Of a stretch of DNA of 9,884 nt, positions 1-7,246 are shown one piece after another. The translations under genes and the position numbers were made by a program. The stretch's first letter is position 1, and each line of letters opens with the position of its first letter. Below the pieces are notes generated by a model. That model was not told the DNA's origin and made no database searches. It was given only the letters and a program-made list of their open reading frames with translations. The stretch comes from JAQYVL01 sp964578935 (lineage in GTDB: Bacteria > Desulfobacterota > Desulfobacteria > Desulfobacterales > SURF-7): NCBI GenBank assembly GCA_964578935.1, contig CAZOEW010000144.1:1-9884 (forward strand). The letters run 5' to 3'.

Positions 1-297
1 GGATGTAAACACAAAATCTACATGATAAAGTATGTTTGAAAAAATTAATAAAAAATGATCTCGTCAATCAGGCGATTTTTGCTGCGATATTCGACTCAAG
101 CTTCTTTGCTTGCCTTGTTAAAAAACCTATGATATTAAGCTGATAATAAAACAAAACATTAAAGTTAGTAATTTCATTTCGTTAACCATCATGAGTTTAT
201 TCTCATAAAGTCCGGCAGGATATATGACGTACGGGATTCGATCCAAAAACGGATCGTTTTCTTTGATCAAAGTACTTCCTGATAACTGAGGAAACCG
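1..297. other. Intergenic leader upstream of the TPR gene, with clustered dyads
   Basis: No credible gene is seen here. The stretch is AT-rich on its left side. Several short inverted repeats are visible: CAAGC/GCTTG around a 6-nt loop (97-112), ATGAG/CTCAT around a 6-nt loop (191-206), and a denser cluster from 228 to 277 that is listed separately. I could not pick a -35/-10 pair with good spacing, so no promoter is called. The gene at 298 must be served from here or from upstream of the window. Confidence 0.5.
228..277 (+). promoter_or_regulatory. Cluster of dyad symmetries just before the TPR gene
   Basis: Four symmetric elements lie within 50 nt. They are CGTACG (228-233), CGATCC-aaaaac-GGATCG (239-256) followed by TTTTCTTT, the perfect 12-bp palindrome CTTTGATCAAAG (261-272), and AAGTACTT (270-277). 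The 6-bp hairpin with a following T-rich run looks like a short terminator or attenuator, and the 12-bp palindrome could be a protein-binding site. The cluster ends about 10 nt before the ribosome binding site. The sequence shows the symmetry; a regulatory role is inference, because short palindromes also occur by chance. Confidence 0.35.
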
Positions 298-3200
298 ATG
301 TCCAGATTTTTCCATGCCGCAACCATCTCGCTGACTGTCTGCTGCCTGCTGTTTCTCTCCTTGAAAACGGTTCATTCACAGACACTGAAGCAGTTGACTG
401 CCCGCGACTGGCTGAAGAAGGGAATTGTCATGGGGAAAAAAGGTGATTTTGACCAGGCGATTGAATGCTTCAACAGAGCGGTAGAGATGAACCCCCGTCT
501 CGAAAAAGCCTTTCAAAACAGGGGGATCGCCTGGACAAAAAAAGGTGACTTCAAACGCGCGATATCCGATTTTGACATGACGCTGACATTAAATCCACGA
601 AATACGACCGCATCCTATTATAGACGTGTTGCCATTGAAAAATCAGGAGGAAAGCTCAAGATCGGCTCTTCCACAAAGCAACTGGATCACGAGGACTGGT
701 TTAAGAAGGGAGTTGCCAAAAGTCAGAATAATAACTTCGACAAGGCAATCGCCGACTTTAACATTGCCATCGATCTAAACCCCCTCTTTACGGAAGCTTA
801 CAAGGAGAGAGGAATCGCCTGGGATAAAAAAGGCGCCTATGACCGTGCGATAAAGGATTACAGCAAGGCTCTGGAAATAAATCCTGAATATGAAAAAATT
901 TACTGTTACCGGGGTGTGGCCAAAGACAAACTGGATGAACTGGATCAGGCGATAGAAGACTACAACAAAGCGTTAAAAATTAATCCGAATTATTATGAAG
1001 CGTATACATATCGCGGAATAGCCTGGCTGAAAAAGGGAGACCTCGATCAGGCTATAAAAGATTACGACAAATCACTTTCAATAAAGCCCGACTATGAAGA
1101 AGCACTCTGCTACAGAGGGCTTGCATGGTATAAGAAAGGCGATATTGATAAAGCCATCATTGATTACAACAAAGCACTCGCAATCAATCCGGAGTCCGCG
1201 AAAGCACTGAACTTTCGAGGTCTTGCATGGGGAAAAAAAGAAAATCTCAAACGAGCTGTCGGTGATATCAACAAGGCGCTCGCCATCAATCCCACCCTGG
1301 AAAAAGAGATAAAAGAACAGAAAATTCTGGGTGATGTACAGGAAACAAATCTTGAGGACGCTTCAGAAAAACCGCTTTCTGCAAAAGACTGGACAACCAT
1401 CGGAATATCAAACCTCGAGAAAGGCGACGATAAAAAAGCGCTGGAAGATTTTAACAAAGCGCTCTCGATCAATCATCGTTCTTCCGAAGCGCTTACCTAC
1501 CGGGGGATGATCTGGAGCAAAAAAAAAGAATTCAACAAGGCGATAGCGGATTTCGATAAAGCGCTGTCAATTCAGCCCCGATCCTACATGGCAACCCTTC
1601 AGCTTGGAATCGTATGGCAGGAAAAGGGTGAACCGGACCGCGCTCTCAGTCATTTCGATAAAGCACTGCAGCTTAAACCAGACTCTGCGGAAGCATATAC
1701 CTACCGAGGTATGGCCTGGGGGATTAAAAACGATTTAGACCGGGCAATGGCGGACTATAACCGGGCGCTTGAAATCGATCCTCTCTTTGCCATGGCATTG
1801 ACCCAAAGGGGGATTGTATGGGGAAAAATGGGTGATCTCGGCCGGGCTGTCGCCGATTATAATAAAGCGCTTGCGATCAACAGCGGAGAAATGCCTGGAG
1901 AAGAGGATACAATTGTTGTCAATGCAGACACAGAAAGCAGGCATGAAACCGCTCTGCGGGCTAAAAGCATGTTTAATACCGGAATTGCATGGGGGAAAAA
2001 AGGGGATCTGAACAATGCGCTCAAATATTTCACAGAGGCAATCGAAGCAGATCCGAATTTTTCAAAAGCCTATTATAATCGTGGAATTATATTAAACAGG
2101 CAGGATAATTACATACAGGCAATTGCAGACTTTAACAAAACCATTGAAATCAATCCCGGGCATACCAAAGCTTTTGTTCAAAGAGGCATCGCCTGGAACA
2201 AGGCAAATGATTATGATCAGGCTATCGCCGATTTCAACAAGGCGATTTCATTATCCCCGAGATTGGCGGAAGCGTATTATAACCGTGGTATTTCCTGGCA
2301 GAAAAAAGACGACCTGAAACAGGCGCTCGAAGACTTCAGCAAGGCTATCTCGATCAATCCCCGGTATGCGGAAGCATATAACCGAAAAGGAATCATTCTG
2401 AACCAGCAGAAGGATTATTTTTCCGCTCTGGAAAATTATAATACCGCCATCGAGTTGAATCCGGAATATGGCGCTGCATTTTTTAACAGAGGCCTCGCTT
2501 TATTCGAACAGGGCAGATATGATGAAGCGATAGCGGATTATTCCAGAGCAATTGAATTGTCACCAACGCATGCCATGTCCTACATCCAGAGAGGTGTCGT
2601 TTATAAAAAAAAAGGCTCTCCGGAAAAGGCGCTGAAGGATCTGAACAAAGCCCTTGAATTGACGCCTGATAATGCTGAAGCCTATTGTAACCGGGGCAGT
2701 ATATTAAGCCAAAAAAAAGACTACGATCGCGCTCTCATTGACTTTAACACCGCACTTAAACTGAATCCGAACTATCCTGAGGTTTTCAACTACAGAGGGG
2801 ATCTCTGGAATGAAAAAAATGACCTGACAAAAGCCATAAAAGATTATTCCAGAGCCTTGGAACTTAACGAGAAATATGCCGAAGCGTATATCAACAGGGG
2901 GGCGGTCTGGAGTAAAAAGGGCGACTATGATCGGGCCATATCAGATTTCAACACAGCAGTCTCCATTGATCCAGACCTTGCCATGGCCTATTATCACCGG
3001 GGAATGGCATTAAACAGCAAGGGTCTCTATTACCCGGCAATTGCCGATTACAACAAGGCCATAAAGATCGACCCCGATTTTGCCAAGGCCTATAATCAGC
3101 GCGGCATCTCATGGGACAATAAAAACAATCTGAGGCAATCCATTTCGGATTATGACAAAGCGCTTGAAATCGATCCTGGATACGCGGCAGCGTTTTTCAA

Positions 3201-3957
3201 CAGAGGGCTCGCATGGAGCAAACAAGAGGATTATGACAAGGCAATAGACGATTTTACACAAGCCATAGAGCTATATCCCGGCTACAGCATGAGCTATCTG
3301 CAACGCGGTCTCAACTGGAAGAAAAAAGAGGAATATGACAGGGCGATAAAAGATTTTAACAAGGCTCTTGAAATCGATCCCCTTTTTGCCGATGCCTTTC
3401 TCCAGAGAGGGCTGGCCTACGGGTTGAAAAACAACTATCAGCAGGCCATAAAAGATTATACCGAAGCGATTGAAATCAATCCAAACAACGCGGAAGCGTA
3501 TTACAACAGAAGCCTTGCATGGGATTACCTCGGAGACAAGGCAAAGGCCCTGGCCGACAGTTCAAGGGCCGGCGCTCTGGATTCTCGTTTTGCGGTTACC
3601 TCCTATGAATATGGAGGTGGAGAAACCGCTAAAGACAAGAAAGTAAAAGAGGTTAAGATCAGTCCGGATGCAAAGGCGTTATTAAACAAAGGGCTTCAGC
3701 TGGACAAACAGGGTAAATATGATCAGGCAATTGAGGATTATGACAGAGCACTAAAAATAAATCCCGATTTTGCTTCAGCATATTTTTACAAAGGGCTTGC
3801 GAAATACAACAAAGGTGAAATCAGAAAAGCTTTTGACGATTTCAAAAAAGCGCTGGATCTTGATCCGGAGAATCAGGAATATCAAAGAATTGTTTCCAGC
3901 GTTGAAGAAAAATTGAAAAAATCAGATAGCAGCAGGGGCAATACGGTTACCAACTAG
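298..3957 (+). CDS. Exported giant tetratricopeptide-repeat (TPR) protein, about 31 repeats
   Basis: This 1219-residue protein is built almost wholly of 34-residue TPRs, which form helix-turn-helix superhelical scaffolds for protein binding. The start is supported by GAGGAAA 5 nt upstream of the ATG. Residues 1-27 look like a Sec signal peptide: Arg3, hydrophobic core at about 9-22, and a probable cut after V-H-S27. The mature protein should therefore be periplasmic or surface-located. About 31 repeats can be read, with Gly8, Ala20, Tyr/Phe24, Ala27 and Pro32 well kept. Position 7 is usually Arg, and position 11 is Trp in about 18 repeats. Breaks at about residues 102-126, 334-360, 530-552 and 1099-1121 divide the repeats into blocks of 2, 6, 5, 16 and 2. 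No catalytic domain, transmembrane anchor or C-terminal sorting motif is seen; the tail is short, charged and Lys/Ser-rich. The partner and function are unknown. It converges on a methyltransferase gene 24 nt away, with no visible terminator between. Confidence 0.95.
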   Translation: MSRFFHAATISLTVCCLLFLSLKTVHSQTLKQLTARDWLKKGIVMGKKGDFDQAIECFNRAVEMNPRLEKAFQNRGIAWTKKGDFKRAISDFDMTLTLNPRNTTASYYRRVAIEKSGGKLKIGSSTKQLDHEDWFKKGVAKSQNNNFDKAIADFNIAIDLNPLFTEAYKERGIAWDKKGAYDRAIKDYSKALEINPEYEKIYCYRGVAKDKLDELDQAIEDYNKALKINPNYYEAYTYRGIAWLKKGDLDQAIKDYDKSLSIKPDYEEALCYRGLAWYKKGDIDKAIIDYNKALAINPESAKALNFRGLAWGKKENLKRAVGDINKALAINPTLEKEIKEQKILGDVQETNLEDASEKPLSAKDWTTIGISNLEKGDDKKALEDFNKALSINHRSSEALTYRGMIWSKKKEFNKAIADFDKALSIQPRSYMATLQLGIVWQEKGEPDRALSHFDKALQLKPDSAEAYTYRGMAWGIKNDLDRAMADYNRALEIDPLFAMALTQRGIVWGKMGDLGRAVADYNKALAINSGEMPGEEDTIVVNADTESRHETALRAKSMFNTGIAWGKKGDLNNALKYFTEAIEADPNFSKAYYNRGIILNRQDNYIQAIADFNKTIEINPGHTKAFVQRGIAWNKANDYDQAIADFNKAISLSPRLAEAYYNRGISWQKKDDLKQALEDFSKAISINPRYAEAYNRKGIILNQQKDYFSALENYNTAIELNPEYGAAFFNRGLALFEQGRYDEAIADYSRAIELSPTHAMSYIQRGVVYKKKGSPEKALKDLNKALELTPDNAEAYCNRGSILSQKKDYDRALIDFNTALKLNPNYPEVFNYRGDLWNEKNDLTKAIKDYSRALELNEKYAEAYINRGAVWSKKGDYDRAISDFNTAVSIDPDLAMAYYHRGMALNSKGLYYPAIADYNKAIKIDPDFAKAYNQRGISWDNKNNLRQSISDYDKALEIDPGYAAAFFNRGLAWSKQEDYDKAIDDFTQAIELYPGYSMSYLQRGLNWKKKEEYDRAIKDFNKALEIDPLFADAFLQRGLAYGLKNNYQQAIKDYTEAIEINPNNAEAYYNRSLAWDYLGDKAKALADSSRAGALDSRFAVTSYEYGGGETAKDKKVKEVKISPDAKALLNKGLQLDKQGKYDQAIEDYDRALKINPDFASAYFYKGLAKYNKGEIRKAFDDFKKALDLDPENQEYQRIVSSVEEKLKKSDSSRGNTVTN

Positions 3958-3981
3958 AATCAATCTGCCGAGTGTTCAGCT

Positions 3982-4692
3982 CTATTTCTTCGTAAAATAA
4001 AGTACCAAACTTTTGCCTGCCACCGGATTCAAAAGCTTATCCAGAAACCGGGTTGCGGAAGGTTTTTTCATAATATCCCATGTAAGGAAGCGGTGATACA
4101 GATTGACGAGTAATGAGTCTTCTCTTGTGGGGCCCACAAAACATTTAAGCCACCAGTAAGGGGAATGAAGGCTATGGGCGAAATGAACCGCCCAGTTCCG
4201 AAGCCCTTTACTTTCCAGGCTGCGGACAAGTTCTTTCTTTTTATAAATCCGGACATGCCCCTGGTTGGCATTATAGTATTCATCTGAAAGCGCCCAGCAA
4301 ATCCTTTCGGGAAAATACCTTGGCACACTGACAACAAGTGTTTTTCCAGGCTTTAAAATCCTAACGATCTCTTTCATGGCAGACTGATCGTCCGGGATAT
4401 GCTCGAGAACTTCGGAGCAAATCACAAAATCAAAAGCATTATCCTGAAAAGGCAGACTTGTTATATCCGCAACTGAAATGATCCACTTGCCTCCGCCATG
4501 TTCACCAAGGGCATCGTGGTAAAGCAATCGCTTTCTGGCTTCACATGTATCCTTGAAATTCAGATCTGCACCGATTACGATGGTTTTTTCAAAACGGTAT
4601 GCCGCACATGTATGCCGGCCGGATCCGCAGCCAATATCCAGAATTCTGTATCCGGGCTTGATATCCACTTTCTTAAAATCTACTGTAATCAC
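3982..4692 (-). CDS. Class I SAM-dependent methyltransferase (Methyltransf_11 type)
   Basis: Transfers a methyl group from S-adenosylmethionine to an unknown acceptor, probably a sugar or lipid intermediate given its partner gene. I place the start at the GTG at 4692, which has AGGAGG 6 nt upstream. This gives 236 residues and begins just before the fold. The frame is open further upstream, but that stretch lies inside the glycosyltransferase gene in another frame and does not read like protein. Motif I is L-D-I-G-C-G-S-G (18-25), the acidic residue after strand 2 is in G-A-D-L (about 43), D-I-T is near 76, and the motif C-S-E-V-L-E-H-I-P-D-D spans 92-102. It is followed by a typical 'R-I-L-K-P-G-K' loop and an H-V-R-I-Y segment near 146-150. 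It is cytoplasmic, with no signal peptide. It overlaps the upstream glycosyltransferase by 20 nt, so translational coupling is likely. The methyl acceptor cannot be told from sequence. Confidence 0.9.
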   Translation of the reverse strand: MITVDFKKVDIKPGYRILDIGCGSGRHTCAAYRFEKTIVIGADLNFKDTCEARKRLLYHDALGEHGGGKWIISVADITSLPFQDNAFDFVICSEVLEHIPDDQSAMKEIVRILKPGKTLVVSVPRYFPERICWALSDEYYNANQGHVRIYKKKELVRSLESKGLRNWAVHFAHSLHSPYWWLKCFVGPTREDSLLVNLYHRFLTWDIMKKPSATRFLDKLLNPVAGKSLVLYFTKK

Positions 4693-5929
4693 GAATAACC
4701 TCCTGGTATACCCGAACCGTTTTTTCAGCTGCTTTTTCCCATGTAAAGTTTTCCTGAACCCTCTTGTAGCCGTCTTCGCCGATCTTTTTTGCATGATCCG
4801 GATTGTCAAGCAGATCGGTAATCGCATTCGCCAGGGCCATGTAGTCCGCAGGAGGCACGAGTATACCGGCATCACCAACCACTTCGGGCAGCGCCCCTCC
4901 TGTTGTGCTGATCACCGGAACGCCGCATGCCATGGCTTCACCGACCGGAAGTCCAAAGCCTTCATATACTGACGGAACAACAGCCATGGAAGCCCTTGCA
5001 TACTGCCGGACAAACTCTCTGTTGTCTATCCGGCCCGTAAACGTAATATACCGGCTGATTCCAAGATTCCGAACCAGGTTGACAATCCCTCCGTCCTTTT
5101 TGGGAGTGCCGATAACGACCAGCCTGACGTTTCGTTTTTTGACGATTTCAGCGACAGCCTGTAAAAGATAGTAAAGTCCTTTCAAAGGAGTATCCGCGCT
5201 GTTGGTTACAATAATTCTGTCTTTTTCCCTTTTTATTTCAGGGATGGGGTAAAAAATATCCGTATTGATGCCGTTCGGGACAACGTGGAATTTTTCTTCC
5301 GGTATCATAAAATCACGGCCGATATCCCTCTTTGCGCATTCTGAAACGGTTATGATTTTCGAAAGTTTCGGGGCGATCCGTTTCTGCATCCCTAAAAAAG
5401 AATACCATCTGAAGTGCTTCATTTTTTTCCATGGAGAACGAACACTCCGGATGGCAATATCCCGATCCACCGTTATCGGATGGTGGATGGTCGCGAGGGT
5501 CGGTGCGAATCTGCTGATGGCCCATACGCCATAAGAGAGGCTCTGATTATCATGTATGATATCATATTCTCCGAAGCGGTTCCATAAATGGCGGAGCGCT
5601 CTGAATCCGAATGTAAATGTTTCCGGAAATCCCATTGTTGAGACACCAAGCCATTCAATCAGGTTGATGGGATCAACCAGCTCATCGAGCCGGGGGATTC
5701 TGAACAGATCTTCCGGATTGTAAAGATCAAGGCAGGGAAGCATGGTAAGCTTGATATCATCATCCAGAAGCGGATCAGGGGGTCCGGCAAGCACTTCCAC
5801 CTCATGCCCGAGGCTTTTTAGTGCGCGACTCAAATTTCTGATGTAAACACCCTGCCCTCCGGAGTGGGGATTACTGCGATAGCTGAGAAGGCATATTCGA
5901 AGAGAATCTTTTTCGTGAATTTCAGGCAT
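4673..5929 (-). CDS. GT4-family glycosyltransferase (glycosyl transferases group 1)
   Basis: A retaining GT-B fold glycosyltransferase that moves a sugar from a nucleotide-sugar donor to a growing glycan or glycolipid. With the ATG at 5929 it has 418 residues, normal for the family. The N-terminal acceptor domain opens with S-G-G-Q-G-V-Y-I (23-30), the usual glycine-rich loop. The hinge region shows V-V-P-N-G-I-N-T-D-I-F (216-226). The donor domain has the T-P-L-K-G lysine (about 250), F-T-G-R (297-300) and the E-x7-E motif E-G-F-G-L-P-V-G-E (323-331), followed by the typical 'PVI.T..GALPEVVG..G.LV' segment. No signal or membrane span is seen, so it probably acts on the inner face of the membrane. 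An ATG at 5956 would add an Arg-rich MVRQRGRRR start. I prefer 5929, which has a G-rich stretch upstream, but neither site has a good ribosome binding site. Donor and acceptor sugars are unknown. It is the first gene of a two-gene unit with the overlapping methyltransferase. Confidence 0.92.
   Translation of the reverse strand: MPEIHEKDSLRICLLSYRSNPHSGGQGVYIRNLSRALKSLGHEVEVLAGPPDPLLDDDIKLTMLPCLDLYNPEDLFRIPRLDELVDPINLIEWLGVSTMGFPETFTFGFRALRHLWNRFGEYDIIHDNQSLSYGVWAISRFAPTLATIHHPITVDRDIAIRSVRSPWKKMKHFRWYSFLGMQKRIAPKLSKIITVSECAKRDIGRDFMIPEEKFHVVPNGINTDIFYPIPEIKREKDRIIVTNSADTPLKGLYYLLQAVAEIVKKRNVRLVVIGTPKKDGGIVNLVRNLGISRYITFTGRIDNREFVRQYARASMAVVPSVYEGFGLPVGEAMACGVPVISTTGGALPEVVGDAGILVPPADYMALANAITDLLDNPDHAKKIGEDGYKRVQENFTWEKAAEKTVRVYQEVIRDYSRF
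4699..4704 (-). promoter_or_regulatory. Ribosome binding site fixing the GTG start of the methyltransferase
   Basis: On the minus strand this reads AGGAGG, followed by the 6-nt spacer TTATTC and then GTG (4692-4690). It is a full-consensus Shine-Dalgarno sequence lying inside the end of the glycosyltransferase gene. It is the main reason for preferring this start to the ATG at 4878, which would add 62 residues of out-of-frame glycosyltransferase sequence. Confidence 0.85.
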
Positions 5930-6057
5930 CCGTCGACGCCCCCGTTGCCTGACCATCTGGACCAGCAGAATTTATCTTTTCAATGTGCTTCAAGCATACT
6001 CCATGTTAACACCGGTTCTCAAAAAATGACCTGGCATCGATGACAAAAACAGATACA

Positions 6058-6076
6058 CCTGGATTTTTTATCCAGG
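6058..6076. repeat. Perfect 7-bp hairpin, CCTGGAT/ATCCAGG
   Basis: CCTGGAT (6058-6064) and ATCCAGG (6070-6076) form a perfect stem around a TTTTT loop, with two further pairs possible beyond one mismatch. No clean T-run follows closely on either strand, and no gene ends into it, so it is not called a terminator. It lies about 130 nt upstream of the glycosyltransferase start and could be in that gene's promoter or 5' leader. Confidence 0.5.
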
Positions 6077-6120
6077 CGTTTCAATTACAGCCCAGAGGCA
6101 ATATTCGTCAAGCTTTTTTT

Positions 6121-6165
6121 AAATGGGATACAATTTGAAACCGTGTTTCAAAAGGCATCCCGTTT
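6121..6165. promoter_or_regulatory. Operator-like 19-bp palindrome within a larger foldable structure
   Basis: TTTGAAACCGTGTTTCAAA (6134-6152) has two perfect 8-nt arms around the 3-nt centre CGT. It is nested in an outer pairing, AAATGGGAT (6121-6129) with ATCCCGTTT (6157-6165), which gives nine pairs including one G-U across a 4x4 internal loop. The 19-bp size and symmetry fit a dimeric repressor site of the TetR or MarR kind. The whole could instead fold as an RNA hairpin. It sits in the gap between divergent operons, about 530 nt from the POR start and 200 nt from the glycosyltransferase start. No regulator gene is present in the window to pair with it. Binding is inference. Confidence 0.45.
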
Positions 6166-6249
6166 CTCTGTGCCGCTATGAGTGAAACCAGATAATGACC
6201 GTGACCCGTCAACACAAAAACCAGGCCGGCAGGGATATGGGTTAGAATT

Positions 6250-6531
6250 ATGTTTTATATTTTTAATTCAAATAGTTATAAGTACTCTCCTGGATCCGAT
6301 CCGCATAAAGCGCGGGCAGATGTCACGGTGCAGGGTGAACTTCCTGAAAGACAGAACAATTTTAAAATTATTCTTTACAATCAATCAGTTAAAGATATTT
6401 ATCCTGCTCTGCCACCCTTGATACCCCATTCCGGTGAATCGGAAACCCGGGACCAAACCATAGACATCATGATTTCCGATGCCTATATTGATGAAGCAGC
6501 GCGATCCATTTATCCCGGTCAAAAAGGTTGA
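6250..6531 (+). CDS. Doubtful small hypothetical protein, 93 residues
   Basis: An ATG-initiated open frame of 93 codons that does not overlap any confident gene. The predicted protein is hydrophilic, with a Tyr/Asn/Ser-rich start, several prolines in the middle and an acidic C-terminal part (D-A-Y-I-D-E-A-A-R near 78-86). No family, signal peptide or membrane span is recognised. The ribosome binding site is poor: only AGGG about 15 nt upstream, or a weak GGGTTAG. Other frames are also open across this stretch, so an ORF of this length may be chance. Its stop overlaps the TTGACA hexamer. It is kept as a low-confidence candidate because it is the longest clean ORF in the gap. Confidence 0.25.
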   Translation: MFYIFNSNSYKYSPGSDPHKARADVTVQGELPERQNNFKIILYNQSVKDIYPALPPLIPHSGESETRDQTIDIMISDAYIDEAARSIYPGQKG

Positions 6532-6556
6532 CAAACAGGATATTTTGCCTAATTGT
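6528..6556 (+). promoter_or_regulatory. Possible promoter for the POR operon
   Basis: TTGACA at 6528-6533 is a perfect sigma-70 -35 hexamer. With 17-nt spacing the -10 would be AATTGT (6551-6556), a poor match to TATAAT, so the call is weak. The site also forms an inverted repeat, TGACAA (6529-6534) with TTGTCA (6553-6558), which could be a regulatory dyad. If it is used, the POR transcript would have a leader of roughly 115 nt. Confidence 0.25.
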
Positions 6557-6679
6557 CATCAAGGCGCCGGCGAGCCGTCGGTGAGCGGCGGCAGAGGTGT
6601 ATTGATTCAACCGATTGTTTGGATCTTGAAAAAACTGCGCATTGAACCGGCAGTGAAATTTTTTTATCCGGGAGTAACC

Positions 6680-7246
6680 ATGAAAAAAGACATTATACAA
6701 ATAAGATGGCACGGCCGGGGCGGCCAGGGAGCAATAACGGCCGCCAAAATAGTTGCCAATGCCGCTTTTCTATCCGGCTACAGCGGCGTTGTCATGACAC
6801 CTACGTTCGGTACGGAAAGAAGAGGCGCACCGGTCCTTACATCTCTTAAAATATCAAAAAACAAAATATATGACCTGTCTCCAATCGAGGAACCGGACAT
6901 GATCGTTGTTCTCGATCACCTCCTTCTCGAAGAAGAGGGTGTGACAAAAGGCCTCAAGCCCGGCGGAACGATTATCGTGAACTCTCCAAAATCACCGGAT
7001 GATTATCACTTCAATGGAATAAAAGTTGCAGCCGCGGATGTGACATCTATTGCCGTAAAAGCGGGGCTCAAACAGGGAATTGTCAACACCGGTATATTGG
7101 GGGCATTTGCAAAAGCATCAGGGTTGATGGATCTTGAGATTTTAACCAAAGAGATCGAAAAAGAATTTAAAGGCAAAAAACCCAGAAAAAATGCTGAAGC
7201 GGCAAGACTTGTGTTCAGCATGACAAATATCGGAGGAAGGGTATGA
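6680..7246 (+). CDS. porG: 2-oxoacid:ferredoxin oxidoreductase, gamma subunit (pyruvate synthase type)
   Basis: Gamma subunit of the four-subunit pyruvate:ferredoxin oxidoreductase family; it corresponds to the gamma domain of single-chain PFOR. The chosen ATG follows GGAG by 5 nt and gives 188 residues, the normal size. The frame is open for 67 more codons upstream, but those do not resemble the family and lack a better start. Diagnostic features are G-R-G-G-Q-G (12-17) near the N-terminus and T-P-T-F-G-T-E-R-R-G-A-P-V (40-52), both hallmarks of this subunit. A Rossmann-like segment follows (D-M-I-V-V-L-D-H). It is the first gene of the gamma-delta-alpha-beta order known from archaeal and Thermotoga enzymes. 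Its stop overlaps the next start as ATGA, so the two are translationally coupled. The exact 2-oxoacid substrate is not fixed by this subunit. Confidence 0.93.
   Translation: MKKDIIQIRWHGRGGQGAITAAKIVANAAFLSGYSGVVMTPTFGTERRGAPVLTSLKISKNKIYDLSPIEEPDMIVVLDHLLLEEEGVTKGLKPGGTIIVNSPKSPDDYHFNGIKVAAADVTSIAVKAGLKQGIVNTGILGAFAKASGLMDLEILTKEIEKEFKGKKPRKNAEAARLVFSMTNIGGRV

Larger units (their letters stand above)
5957..6679. other. Long divergent intergenic region between the glycosyltransferase and POR operons
   Basis: About 720 nt without a confident gene, lying between divergently transcribed units. It should hold promoters for both directions. Visible items are a 7-bp hairpin (6058-6076), a T7 run (6114-6120), a 19-bp palindrome inside a longer foldable segment (6121-6165), a doubtful 93-codon ORF (6250-6531), a TTGACA hexamer (6528-6533) and a short GC-rich patch (about 6563-6592). 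The frame of the gamma subunit stays open up to 6479, but that stretch has no family similarity that I recognise and precedes a good start. Confidence 0.6.

Noticed and set aside
1164..1472. Minus-strand open frame of 102 codons within the TPR gene, and similar antisense frames
   Set aside because: Repeat codons in the TPR gene leave the opposite strand open. There is no ribosome binding site or family signal, and the sense gene is certain.
298..3957. TPR protein plus nearby glycosyltransferase as an O-GlcNAc transferase-like system
   Set aside because: The glycosyltransferase is a standard GT4 enzyme, not GT41. The genes are convergent and not co-transcribed, and the TPR protein has an export signal while the glycosyltransferase does not.
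4693..4878. 62-residue N-terminal extension of the methyltransferase back to the ATG at 4878
   Set aside because: It lies within the glycosyltransferase gene in another frame and has no methyltransferase features. The GTG at 4692 has a perfect AGGAGG at ideal spacing right before the fold.
6058..6076. Intrinsic terminator at the CCTGGAT/ATCCAGG hairpin
   Set aside because: No T-run follows directly on either strand, and no upstream gene is transcribed into it; the nearest gene on each side starts away from it.
6479..6679. 67-residue N-terminal extension of the gamma subunit
   Set aside because: Family members start a few residues before the GRGGQG motif, and the ATG at 6680 has a GGAG site. 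The upstream residues do not look like part of the family.
6467..6712. Minus-strand 81-codon ORF across the start of the gamma gene
   Set aside because: It overlaps the certain start and ribosome binding site of the gamma subunit and has no recognisable domain.
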